A stretch of DNA of 64,000 bases from PALSA-612 sp963791225 (GTDB lineage Bacteria > Actinomycetota > Thermoleophilia > Gaiellales > Gaiellaceae). Below the pieces are notes generated by a model, which was not told the DNA's origin, made no database searches, and was given only the letters and a program-made list of their open reading frames with translations. Every line of letters begins with the position of its first letter. Within the stretch, counting starts at the first letter, position 1. Of the stretch, positions 56,506-64,000 are shown piece after piece. Both the position numbers and the translations under genes were made by a program. Where the stretch lies: positions 124,001-188,000 of the forward strand of contig CAWBRV010000007.1 in the NCBI GenBank assembly GCA_963791225.1. Reading direction: 5' to 3'.

Positions 56506-56882
56506 CTACCGACGCCGAATACCTTCAGGCAGCACACGCCCGGGCGTCCCGCCTCGGCCACCGGGAGCACGTCAGGCTCGCCTGGCTCGTCATCCGCGAG
56601 GAGGGCCCGGAGAGCGGTGGCGACCGGGTCGCGCGGATCCTCCGGCACCTCGCAGAGCTCCACGGCGAGGGCGAGCGCTACCACGAGACGCTGACCCGGT
56701 TCTGGATCCGTCTCGTCGCCCACGCGACCCGAGTCGAGCCGACGATCGACGACTTCGACGTGTTCGTCGAGCGCTTCCCGCTGCTTCTCGACGGCGCGAT
56801 CGTGAGGCGTCACTGGAGCGTCGAGGCGCTCGCGTCCGCGCGGGCCGCGTGGGTCGAGCCCGACGTCCTCGCGCTGCCCTGA
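56502..56882 (+). CDS. hypothetical protein
   Basis: A 126-residue soluble protein. Conserved-looking stretches are EYLQAAHARASRLGHREHVRLAWLVIREEGPESGG and RILRHLAELHGEGERYHETLTRFWIRLVAH, rich in His and Arg, followed by FVERFPLLLDGAIVRRHWSVEAL. Several His-Glu pairs (GHREH, GERYHET) could bind metal. I do not know the family. It overlaps the previous small gene and precedes tgt by 22 bp. Confidence 0.65.
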   Translation: MTTDAEYLQAAHARASRLGHREHVRLAWLVIREEGPESGGDRVARILRHLAELHGEGERYHETLTRFWIRLVAHATRVEPTIDDFDVFVERFPLLLDGAIVRRHWSVEALASARAAWVEPDVLALP

Positions 56883-56904
56883 GCCGGCCGTTCCCGCTCA
56901 CGCG

Positions 56905-58032
56905 ATGAACTGCTTCGAGGTCACGGCTACCGACGGCGCCGCGCGCGCCGGGATCCTGCGTACCGCGCACGGCGACGTGCCGACGCCCGTGTTCATGCCG
57001 GTCGGGACGAAGGCGACGGTGAAGGCAGTCGACCCGGAGGAGCTGCGGACGCTCGGCGCGACGATCGTCCTCGGCAACACGTACCACCTCAACTTCCGTC
57101 CCGGGGCGGAGGCGATCGCTGAGCTGGGCGGCCTGCATCGCTTCATGGGCTGGGACGGCCCGATCCTGACCGACTCGGGCGGGTTCCAGGTCTTCTCGCT
57201 CCGCGACACGCTGCTCGCCTGCGACGAGGAGGGGGCCACGTTCCGTTCGGTCTACGACGGCGACGTGGCCCGGTTCACGCCCGAGTCCGTCGCCGACGTC
57301 CAGGCGCTGCTCGGCTCGGACATCGCCATGTGCCTGGACGTGTGCCCGCCGGCCGGCGCGTCCGTCGCCGAGGCCGAGCGCGCCGTCGAGCTGACGACCG
57401 CGTGGGCGCGCCGGCAGGCGCTCGCTCCGCGCGCGTCGGGCCAGCTCCTCTTCGGCATCGCGCAGGGCGGCGTCGACCCGGCGCTCCGCCGGCGGTCGGT
57501 GGAGGAGATCGTCGAGGTCGGCTTCGACGGCCATGCCCTCGGTGGGCTGAGCGTGGGGGAGGGCCGCGACTCGATGCTGGACACGGTTGCCGCCGCGGCG
57601 CCGCTCCTGCCGGCCGAGCGGCCGCGGTACTTCATGGGCATCGGCGACCCGCTCGGGATCCTGGACGTGGTCGAGCGCGGGATCGACATGTTCGACTGCG
57701 TGCTCCCGACGCGCACCGGCAGGACCGGCTCTGCGCTGACGTGGGAGGGTCGGCTCAACCTGCGGAATGCCCGCTTCGCGCGCGACCAGGCTCCGCTCGA
57801 GGAGGGCTGCGACTGCCCGGCCTGCACGCGCTTCTCGCGCGCCTACGTTCGCCACCTCGTGACGCAACAGGAGATCCTCGGGCTCCGGCTCCTGACCCTC
57901 CACAACCTGCGCTTCCTGTTGCGGCTGACAGCCGCGGCTCGCGAGGCGATCGAAGGCGGGCGACTGGCAGACTTCAAGCGCGAGGCCGAGGAGCGCCTGA
58001 CCCCCGCCCGCGAGGAGACCCCGTGTCCATAA
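56905..58032 (+). CDS. tgt: tRNA-guanine transglycosylase
   Basis: A 375-residue enzyme that swaps guanine for preQ1 at the wobble base of GUN tRNAs. Catalytic Asp in LTDSGGFQVFSL, substrate loop GLSVGEGRDSMLDTV, second Asp in MFDCVLPTRTGRTGSALT and the zinc site CDCPACTRFSRAYVRHL are complete. It overlaps yajC by 10 nt, the ancient tgt-yajC-secDF order. Confidence 0.97.
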   Translation: MNCFEVTATDGAARAGILRTAHGDVPTPVFMPVGTKATVKAVDPEELRTLGATIVLGNTYHLNFRPGAEAIAELGGLHRFMGWDGPILTDSGGFQVFSLRDTLLACDEEGATFRSVYDGDVARFTPESVADVQALLGSDIAMCLDVCPPAGASVAEAERAVELTTAWARRQALAPRASGQLLFGIAQGGVDPALRRRSVEEIVEVGFDGHALGGLSVGEGRDSMLDTVAAAAPLLPAERPRYFMGIGDPLGILDVVERGIDMFDCVLPTRTGRTGSALTWEGRLNLRNARFARDQAPLEEGCDCPACTRFSRAYVRHLVTQQEILGLRLLTLHNLRFLLRLTAAAREAIEGGRLADFKREAEERLTPAREETPCP

Positions 58033-58331
58033 TCGCCGTCCTCGTCCTGATTGCGCTGCTCACCCTGTTCTGGTTCGTCTGGGTGGTGCCGCAGCGACGG
58101 CGTCAGCGCCGCCAGGTCGAGGATCTTCACCGCCTGATCGAGGTGCTCCAGCCGGGGGACGAGATCATCACCGCGGGCGGCATGCACGCCACGGTCCGGG
58201 CAGTCGAAGGCGAGGAGCTCATGATCCAGATCGCGCCCGGTGTCGAGGTTCGTCTCGACCGTCGCGCCGTCGCCGCAGTGACCACGATCGACGAGTCGGC
58301 GGACGATCCAGAAGACGCGGCCGCAGGGTAA
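58023..58331 (+). CDS. yajC: preprotein translocase accessory subunit YajC
   Basis: A 102-residue protein with one N-terminal membrane helix (IIAVLVLIALLTLFWFVWVVPQRRRQRR) and a small conserved domain: LQPGDEIITAGGMHATVRAVEGEELMIQIAPGVEVRLDRRAVAAV. It associates with SecDF-YajC. GTG 58023 lies in the end of tgt. A typical neighbour of secDF, which follows after 19 bp. Confidence 0.93.
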   Translation: MSIIAVLVLIALLTLFWFVWVVPQRRRQRRQVEDLHRLIEVLQPGDEIITAGGMHATVRAVEGEELMIQIAPGVEVRLDRRAVAAVTTIDESADDPEDAAAG

Positions 58332-58350
58332 TCTGGCCGGAAGCCTGCTC

Positions 58351-61113
58351 GTGCGCGACCGCCGCAAACACCTCACGCTGCTGCTCGTCATCGTCGCCGC
58401 CCTCGTCGGCGCGCTGATGCTCGAGGTGCCGGGCACGCCTGCGCACCGGAGCCCGACCCTCGGCCTCGACCTGAAGGGCGGCCTCGAGGTCGTCCTGCAG
58501 GCGCAGAAGATCCCGGGTCATCCGCTGACCACGGCGGATCTCGACACGGCAGTCTCGATCATGCAGCAGCGCATCAACGGCCTCGGCGTGAACGAGCCCG
58601 AGATCCGCAAGCAGGAGCCGAACCAGATCGTGATCCAGCTCGCGGGCGTGCACGACCCGAACAAGGCCGCGAAGCTGATCGGCCAGACGGCCGTGCTGGA
58701 GCTCTACGACCTCGAGGGCGACCTGCACAGCCCGTCGATCGACACCCAGGGGAACCCGGTCTCCTTCCCCACGCGGTACGGGGTGCTCGCGCCGGTGCAG
58801 TCGCTCGCGAAGACCGGCAAGCCGGCCGAGTACTACCTCTTCGGCCCGAAGAAGAACCTGATCGCGGGGCCGTCGTCGACGAAGGCCGGGCTCTTCGACA
58901 TCTCGCGCCCGAAGCTCCGCAAGGGTGAGAAGATCTTCGCGGTCCCCGAGGGCCTCGTCGTCATCACCTGCGGCGGGACGACGCCGCCTCCAGCGGTCTG
59001 CCCGGGGACGAACGCCGACCCGACCCAGGTCAACTACTACCTCTTCAACCACCGGCCGGCGATCACCGGGAAGGATCTGAACGCGGGCGGCGTCACCCAG
59101 GACTTCGACTCGACCGGGCAGCCGATCGTCCGGCTCTCCTTCCACAGCCACGGCGACCACGTGTTCGAGAACGTGACGCGGACGCTGTACGAGCGCGGCA
59201 AACTCCGGAATGCCAACCAGCACTTCGCGATCGTGCTCGACGGCGACCTGAAGGCATTCCCGTACATCGACCACAACGACTCGACGCTCTCCAACGGCAT
59301 CGCAGGCGGCGGCCAGATTCAGTTCGGCTCCGGACCGGGAGTGCTCGGCGAGGCGCAGAACATCGCGCTCGTCCTCAAGTACGGCGCCCTGCCGATCCCG
59401 TTCAAGCGGGTCGAGCAGACGAACGTCTCCGCCACGCTGGGCAAGGACTCGCTCGACCAGGCGAAGAAGGCCGCGCTGATCGCGCTGCTGCTGGTCGCGA
59501 TCTTCCTGCTCGTCCTCTACCGTTTCCTCGGCCTCGTCGCCGTCCTCGGACTCGCGATCTACGTGGCCTTCCTGTACGCGGCGGTGCTGCTGCTGAACGT
59601 GACCGTGACGCTGCCGGGCTTCGCCGGCCTGATCCTGACGATCGGAGTCGCGGCCGACGCGAACGTCGTCATCTTCGAACGGATCAAGGAAGAGGTGCGC
59701 GCCGGGAAGACGGTCCGGTCGGCGGTGGCCACGGGCTACTCGAAGGGCTTCCACACGATCATCGACGCGAACGTCGTCACGGTGATCACCGCGCTCGTCC
59801 TGTTCGCGGTCGCGACCGCTCAGGTCAAGGGCTTCGCGCTGATGCTGCTGATCGGAACCGTGATCTCGCTGGTCACGGCCGTGTTCGCGACGCGCGCGAT
59901 GCTCGGCCTGCTGGCGGGCTTCCGCTGGTTCGCCAACCCGCGCTTCATCGGCGCCGCGCACGAGCAGCACGGCAAGTTCCTGCAGATCGACTTCATGGGC
60001 AAGCGCAGGACGTGGTTTGCGATCTCGGGCGGGATCATCCTCGCCGGCGTCATCTCGATCGCCATCCAGGGGCTGAACTTCGGCATCGACTTCAAGGGCG
60101 GCAGCCAGATCAGCTTCGTGACGCCGAAGCCCAAGTCGACGTCGCAGGTGGCCGCGATCGCGAGTGCCATCGGCCGGCCCGGAGCCGAGGTCCAGGGCCG
60201 CGGCTCGACGATCCCGAAGGGCAGCAACACCTTCAAGTCGTTCCAGGTGAGGATGAAGACGATCACGCCGGAGGAGCAGTCGAAGTTCACCGATCTCCTG
60301 CAGTCCAAGCTCGGTGTCACGCGCCAGCCGGACTCGCGCGTCGTCTCGTCGAGCTTCTCGAGCCAGGTCGCGCGGACGGCGATCCTCGCAGTCATCGTCT
60401 CGCTGCTGCTGATCGCCGGCTACATCGCGCTCCGGTTCGACTGGAAGTACGCGGTGCCCGTGCTGGTCGCGCTCGCCCACGACATCCTGATCACGATCGG
60501 CGTCTACTCGATCTCGCAGCGGGAGGTGACGACGGCCACGGTGGCCGCCGTGTTAACCGTCCTCGGGTACTCGATCTACGACACGATCATCATCTTCGAC
60601 CGCATCCGGGAGAACGTCCCGATCATGCGGCGTGCCTCGTTCTCGAACATCGCGAACGTCTCGCTCTGGGAGACGATCAGGCGGTCGTTGGCGACGACGT
60701 TCATTACGCTGCTTCCGATCGGCTCGCTGCTCATCTTCGGCGGGGCCACGCTCAAGGACTTCGCGTTCGCGCTGATGATCGGCATCCTCGCGGGCGCCTA
60801 CTCGTCGATCTTCATCGCCGCGCCGCTCCTGACGATCTTCAAGGAGCGCGAGCCGGAGTTCCGGCGGCGGATCGGCGTCGACGTGATCGAGAAGGGCGTC
60901 GGCGGCCGGGGCGCTTTGCCGGCGGCGGCTGCCGCGGTGGCCGTGTCGGACACGGTCGTCCCCGACGCGGACGCGGCCGAGACGGACGAGCCGGAGCCCG
61001 CCGTGGCCGGAGCTGGCGCGGCGCCCGCCGACGGCGCGTCCTCGCGCTCGCAGGCCAAGCGCGAGCGGAGGCGCCAGCGGCGCAGCACGCGCCCGCATGG
61101 CCGCGCGCGCTGA
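58351..61113 (+). CDS. secDF: fused protein translocase SecDF
   Basis: A 920-residue fusion of SecD and SecF with 12 membrane helices. SecD part: first helix, then LGLDLKGGLEVVLQA, the P1 porter domain with TADLDTAVSIMQQRINGLGVNEPEI, GAGGI-like GGGQIQFG, and the helix with ILTIGVAADANVVIFERIKEEV carrying the proton-path Asp. SecF part from about residue 545: LNFGIDFKGGSQISF and VLTVLGYSIYDTIIIFDRIREN with the second Asp. The last 60 residues are Ala/Arg-rich and cytoplasmic. GTG 58351 start. It uses the proton gradient to pull proteins outward. Confidence 0.95.
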   Translation: MRDRRKHLTLLLVIVAALVGALMLEVPGTPAHRSPTLGLDLKGGLEVVLQAQKIPGHPLTTADLDTAVSIMQQRINGLGVNEPEIRKQEPNQIVIQLAGVHDPNKAAKLIGQTAVLELYDLEGDLHSPSIDTQGNPVSFPTRYGVLAPVQSLAKTGKPAEYYLFGPKKNLIAGPSSTKAGLFDISRPKLRKGEKIFAVPEGLVVITCGGTTPPPAVCPGTNADPTQVNYYLFNHRPAITGKDLNAGGVTQDFDSTGQPIVRLSFHSHGDHVFENVTRTLYERGKLRNANQHFAIVLDGDLKAFPYIDHNDSTLSNGIAGGGQIQFGSGPGVLGEAQNIALVLKYGALPIPFKRVEQTNVSATLGKDSLDQAKKAALIALLLVAIFLLVLYRFLGLVAVLGLAIYVAFLYAAVLLLNVTVTLPGFAGLILTIGVAADANVVIFERIKEEVRAGKTVRSAVATGYSKGFHTIIDANVVTVITALVLFAVATAQVKGFALMLLIGTVISLVTAVFATRAMLGLLAGFRWFANPRFIGAAHEQHGKFLQIDFMGKRRTWFAISGGIILAGVISIAIQGLNFGIDFKGGSQISFVTPKPKSTSQVAAIASAIGRPGAEVQGRGSTIPKGSNTFKSFQVRMKTITPEEQSKFTDLLQSKLGVTRQPDSRVVSSSFSSQVARTAILAVIVSLLLIAGYIALRFDWKYAVPVLVALAHDILITIGVYSISQREVTTATVAAVLTVLGYSIYDTIIIFDRIRENVPIMRRASFSNIANVSLWETIRRSLATTFITLLPIGSLLIFGGATLKDFAFALMIGILAGAYSSIFIAAPLLTIFKEREPEFRRRIGVDVIEKGVGGRGALPAAAAAVAVSDTVVPDADAAETDEPEPAVAGAGAAPADGASSRSQAKRERRRQRRSTRPHGRAR

Positions 61114-61493
61114 TGGCCGACGACGTCGACCACGACGACGAAGCCTCCGTCCGCGAGTTGATGGAGCGCCTCGCGCTCGCCGGCGTCGGCGCGGTCGCGC
61201 TCAGCGCCGACCGGGCCGACCAGCTCGCGCGCGACTTCGCCGACCGAGGAGACCTGCGGCGCGACGAGGTGCGTCAGGCGATCGAGGATGCGATGCTCCG
61301 TTGGCGCGGCGACGCGACCCGGCTCACCGAACGCGCGGGCGCGAGCATGCAGTCGATCTTCGACCAGCTCGGGCTCGTCTCCCGTGAGGCGTACGACGAG
61401 CTGGAGCTGCGCGTCGCCCAGCTCGAGCACCGGCTGCGCCTCGCCGAGCGGCAGCTGGAGCAGCCGCCGGACCCGGCCGCGAAGCCCTCCTAG
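61113..61493 (+). CDS. phasin-like helical protein
   Basis: A 126-residue soluble protein, helical and amphipathic (VRELMERLALAGVGAVALSADRADQLARDFADRGDLRRDEVRQAIEDAMLRW, then LRVAQLEHRLRLAERQLE). It looks like phasin/PhaF-type proteins, which bind granules, or like small coiled proteins beside ABC1 kinases. ATG 61113 overlaps the secDF stop by one base. The UbiB-like gene follows after 49 bp; the three may be read together. Confidence 0.75.
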   Translation: MADDVDHDDEASVRELMERLALAGVGAVALSADRADQLARDFADRGDLRRDEVRQAIEDAMLRWRGDATRLTERAGASMQSIFDQLGLVSREAYDELELRVAQLEHRLRLAERQLEQPPDPAAKPS

Positions 61494-61530
61494 ATATCCC
61501 TGCGAGCAGGAACTTCCTGCATGTGCGTGC

Positions 61531-61536
61531 AACACT
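61531..61536 (+). promoter_or_regulatory. variant -10 box of UbiB-like gene
   Basis: AACACT with a 6-nt spacer before ATG 61543; differs from TANNNT at the first base. Confidence 0.35.
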
Positions 61537-61542
61537 GAGCCC

Positions 61543-63222
61543 ATGGCCACGCGCACGAACGGGAAGACGACGCGCAACCTGGGCCGGATCTCGGAGATCA
61601 CCCAGGTCGCCGTCAAGCACGGCTTCGGTTACTTCTTCGCGCGCCACCGCCTGACCGATCTCCTGCCCTGGGGCACGAAGGTGATCGCGGAGGACGCCGA
61701 CCGCTCGCACCGTGGCCAGCACCTGCGCGAGATGTTCGACGAGCTCGGCCCGACCTTCGTCAAGTTCGGCCAGCTCCTGTCGACGCGGCCGGACGTCGTC
61801 CCGCCCGACATCGTCGTCGAGCTGCGGAAGCTGCAGGACGACGTCACGCCGTTCCCGTACGAGCAGGTCGAGCAGGTCGTCCAGGGCGAGCTCGGCCTGC
61901 CGATCGAGAAGCTCTTCGTCGAGTTCTCCGAGCGGCCCGTCGCAGCGGCGTCGATCGGACAGGTCCACGAGGCCGTGCTCCCGAACGGCCGCCGTGTCGC
62001 CGTCAAGGTGCAGCGGCCGAATGCGCCGGGCCAGATCGACGCGGACCTCTCGCTCCTCTACCAGGCGGCCAAGATCACGAAGGAGCGTGTCCGCGCCCTC
62101 GACTTCGTCGACGCGCGGGCTCTCGTGGACGAGTTCGCCCGCTCGATCCGTCAGGAGCTCGACTACCGCAACGAGGCGCGGAACGCGCAGACGTTCCACC
62201 GCAACTTCGCCGGTCACCCACACGTGCGCGTCCCGAAGGTGATCTGGAGCTACACCCGCGCCCGCGTGCTCACGCTCGAGTACCTCGAGGGCATCCAGGT
62301 GCAGGACGTGAACGAGGAGGAGTACACGGTCGAGGAGCGCCGCCGACTCGCGTACCTGATGACCGAGGCCTGGATGACGATGATCTTCCGCCACGGCTTC
62401 TTCCACGGCGACCCGCACCCGGCGAACGTGCTCGTGCTCGGCAGCCCGGAGCGGATCGGTCTCGTCGACTTCGGCCTCTCGGGAAAGCTGTCCGACGACG
62501 ACATGTCGAAGCTGACGCGGCTCTTCATCGACGCCGCGAACGAGAACGTGGAGGCGATCCCGAGGCGTCTCGCCGACCTCGGCGTCCGCTACGACAAGTC
62601 CCGCGAGGACGAGTTCGTCGCCCACATCCGTGAGCTGTACGACCGCTACTACGGCTCGCGCCTGGCGGAGATCGATCCGATGCAGCTCATCCGCGAGGGC
62701 TTCCAGCTCATCTACGCGATGAACCTGCAGCTGCCGACGCGCTTCCTGATGCTCGACAAGGCGATCGCGACGCTCGGCGCCGTCGGGGTCGAGCTCTATC
62801 CCGACTTCAACGTCTTCGAGATCGCCAAGCCGTACGCTCGCGATCTCGTCCTGCAGCGGTTGACCCCGCGCCGGCTGTTGAGCGACGCACGCAAGGAGGC
62901 GATGTCGCTTGGGGCCGTGCTGCGCGAGGCGCCGTACCAGTGGCACGACCTCCTCGAGCAGGTGCGCGACGGGCAGATCGAGGTCGGGTTCGTCCACAAG
63001 GGTCTGGACGAGTTCATGCCGCGCATCGAGCAGGGCTTCAACCGGCTCGTGATCGCGCTCATCGCCGCGGGCGGGCTGATCGGCTCCGCGCTGATCGGCG
63101 TGTTCGCCAAGGGCGGCCCACACGTGCTCGGTCTGCACGTCGTCTCGGTGATCGGGTTCGTACTCTCCGGAGTGCTCGGCGTGTGGCTCCTCTGGGGCGT
63201 TGTCCGCTCCGGCCGGCTGTAG
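61543..63222 (+). CDS. ABC1/UbiB-family atypical kinase
   Basis: A 559-residue protein kinase-like ATPase. The family KxGQ element is FVKFGQLLSTRPDVVP, the Ala-rich nucleotide loop AAASIGQVH, the Lys VAVKVQRP, the catalytic motif HGFFHGDPHPANVLVL and the metal motif VDFGLSGKL. Two C-terminal membrane helices (RLVIALIAAGGLIGSALIG and VSVIGFVLSGVLGVWLLW) anchor it. UbiB homologues aid quinone synthesis or lipid handling; actinobacteria use menaquinone, so the target is unknown. Confidence 0.93.
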   Translation: MATRTNGKTTRNLGRISEITQVAVKHGFGYFFARHRLTDLLPWGTKVIAEDADRSHRGQHLREMFDELGPTFVKFGQLLSTRPDVVPPDIVVELRKLQDDVTPFPYEQVEQVVQGELGLPIEKLFVEFSERPVAAASIGQVHEAVLPNGRRVAVKVQRPNAPGQIDADLSLLYQAAKITKERVRALDFVDARALVDEFARSIRQELDYRNEARNAQTFHRNFAGHPHVRVPKVIWSYTRARVLTLEYLEGIQVQDVNEEEYTVEERRRLAYLMTEAWMTMIFRHGFFHGDPHPANVLVLGSPERIGLVDFGLSGKLSDDDMSKLTRLFIDAANENVEAIPRRLADLGVRYDKSREDEFVAHIRELYDRYYGSRLAEIDPMQLIREGFQLIYAMNLQLPTRFLMLDKAIATLGAVGVELYPDFNVFEIAKPYARDLVLQRLTPRRLLSDARKEAMSLGAVLREAPYQWHDLLEQVRDGQIEVGFVHKGLDEFMPRIEQGFNRLVIALIAAGGLIGSALIGVFAKGGPHVLGLHVVSVIGFVLSGVLGVWLLWGVVRSGRL

Positions 63223-63290
63223 ACAGCGCTGTTCACAGATCGTCACAAAGCTGCGCGAAAGGACATCTGGACGGCCCACCGGAGCGGCGC

Positions 63291-63296
63291 TACCGT
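63291..63296 (+). promoter_or_regulatory. -10 box of leaderless regulator gene
   Basis: TACCGT with a 6-nt spacer before ATG 63303. Confidence 0.6.
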
Positions 63297-63302
63297 CGCC
63301 TC

Positions 63303-63986
63303 ATGTCCTGTGCGCTGCTGATCGCCGACTCCGAGCCGTCGACCGGCGGCTTCCTCGAGCGGCATCTCGCCGAGGACGGCTTCGACGTGCTGCGCGCCGA
63401 GGACGGTGAGGCAGCGCTGTCCCTGGCCGAGCAGGCTCGGCCGGATCTGGTGCTCCTCGGCGGCGAACTCGACGTCTGCCGGCGGCTGCGCGAAGGCGAG
63501 CCGGGCCGCTCGTGGGACCGCGACGTGCCGGTGATCGTCCTCGGCCCGGAGGAGGCGGACGCCGTCGACCGCGTTCGCGCATTCGACCGCGGCGCCGACG
63601 ACTTCGTCGCGCGGCCGTTCCTCTACGACGAGCTGCTGGCCCGGATCCGAGCCGTCCTGCGGCGCGTCGCCCCGCCGCCGGGCATGGTGATCGAGGCCGG
63701 CGAGCTGGTGGTCGACCGCTCGACGCGCTGCGTCACCGTCGCCGGCCGGCTGCTGCCCTTGCCCGTGAAGCAGTTCGACCTCCTGGCGAAGCTGGCGTCC
63801 GATCCGACGCGGGTGTTCTCGAAGGACGAGCTGCTGAAGGACGTCTGGGGCTACCGCTCGATCGGCCGCACCCGAACGCTCGACTCCCACGCGAGCCGCC
63901 TGCGCCGCCGCCTCGCCGAGGCGACGGAGACGCCGTACGTGATCAATGCGTGGGGCCTCGGCTACCGGCTGATGCTGCCGCGCTGA
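63303..63986 (+). CDS. OmpR-like response regulator with degenerate receiver
   Basis: A 227-residue protein with the fold of an OmpR regulator. The receiver keeps one acidic residue at the start (LLIADSEPS) but where the phosphoacceptor Asp should be it reads PDLVLLGGELDV, Gly53 in place of Asp; the switch Thr/Ser is replaced by Gly (VLGPEE) and the Lys by Arg in DDFVARPFLYDEL. It should not be controlled by standard phosphorylation. The winged helix is normal (LLPLPVKQFDLLAKLASDPTRVFSKDELLKDVWGY, DSHASRLRRRL). No kinase gene is adjacent within the window. Confidence 0.88.
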   Translation: MSCALLIADSEPSTGGFLERHLAEDGFDVLRAEDGEAALSLAEQARPDLVLLGGELDVCRRLREGEPGRSWDRDVPVIVLGPEEADAVDRVRAFDRGADDFVARPFLYDELLARIRAVLRRVAPPPGMVIEAGELVVDRSTRCVTVAGRLLPLPVKQFDLLAKLASDPTRVFSKDELLKDVWGYRSIGRTRTLDSHASRLRRRLAEATETPYVINAWGLGYRLMLPR

Positions 63987-64000
63987 CGCCGCGGCTCAGT

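Noticed and set aside
56179..56882. Overlapping small gene pair as a toxin-antitoxin system
   Set aside because: Neither product shows a toxin or antitoxin family motif, and the second gene has its own leaderless -10.
1..64000. CRISPR arrays, insertion sequences, prophage or integrative elements
   Set aside because: No regularly spaced repeats, transposase or integrase motifs, or composition breaks were seen anywhere in the window.

Overview
The window reads as a GC-rich bacterial chromosome, most likely an actinobacterium of the deep-branching Thermoleophilia type (Gaiellales or Solirubrobacterales). That placement is an inference. It rests on a fused PafBC-type double-WYL regulator, an F420-type LLM oxidoreductase, PdxST vitamin B6 synthesis, a PknB-like kinase, a fused SecDF, the Cys-type CcmE and the very frequent leaderless transcripts. 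I found no tRNA, rRNA, CRISPR array, insertion sequence or prophage. Coding density is high and no gap exceeds about 260 bp.

Layout. 1-5,000: a GAF/coiled-coil pair cut by the left edge, a DUF2252 protein, a possible transporter remnant, a ClC-family channel and an aquaporin. 5,000-9,800: a receptor Ser/Thr kinase, an alpha/beta hydrolase, then pdxS-pdxT-yebC. 9,900-16,500: a secreted repeat/PKD protein, the ruvC-ruvA-ruvB Holliday junction operon with a coupled small gene, a hypothetical protein and recJ. 16,700-22,800: the (p)ppGpp enzyme Rel, a methyltransferase, an ECF sigma factor with a transmembrane segment and a long Pro-rich tail, a small Cys-motif protein, a thioesterase and an LLM oxidoreductase. 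22,800-28,300: phosphomannomutase, a large cyclase-NTPase-TPR protein, an endonuclease IV-like TIM barrel and a small hypothetical. 28,400-33,800: ccmE-ccmF-ccmI-like, mntH with a DtxR/MntR-type palindrome, hpt and a nuclease-like protein. 33,800-39,400: carboxypeptidase Taq, then a tightly overlapped operon of metallophosphoesterase, cyclic 2,3-diphosphoglycerate synthetase and 2-phosphoglycerate kinase, a lipoprotein, and a SufT-like protein. 39,400-46,900: a quinone-oxidoreductase-like dehydrogenase, a MarR regulator and its probable YVTN-propeller target, queG, fused PafBC and zinc-ribbon proteins. 46,900-51,700: 3-hydroxyacyl-CoA dehydrogenase, a Na/Ca exchanger, an enolase-superfamily protein, a frameshifted DUF4015 glycosidase-like gene and a secreted hypothetical. 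51,700-64,000: a two-component system, a UbiA prenyltransferase, queA, two small hypotheticals, tgt-yajC-secDF-phasin-like, an ABC1/UbiB kinase and a degenerate response regulator.

Two threads run through the window. First, at least 27 start codons have a TANNNT hexamer ending 6-9 nt upstream, as expected for leaderless mRNAs. In two places divergent genes share overlapping -10 hexamers (21942-21951 and 55179-55188), giving compact bidirectional leaderless promoters. Genes with a clear Shine-Dalgarno are mostly coupled inside operons or carry longer leaders. Second, the gene pair at 36175-38300 predicts synthesis of cyclic 2,3-diphosphoglycerate, a compound best known from thermophilic methanogens. 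Here it is locked to a phosphoesterase in a three-gene overlapping operon, which I consider the most interesting metabolic feature.
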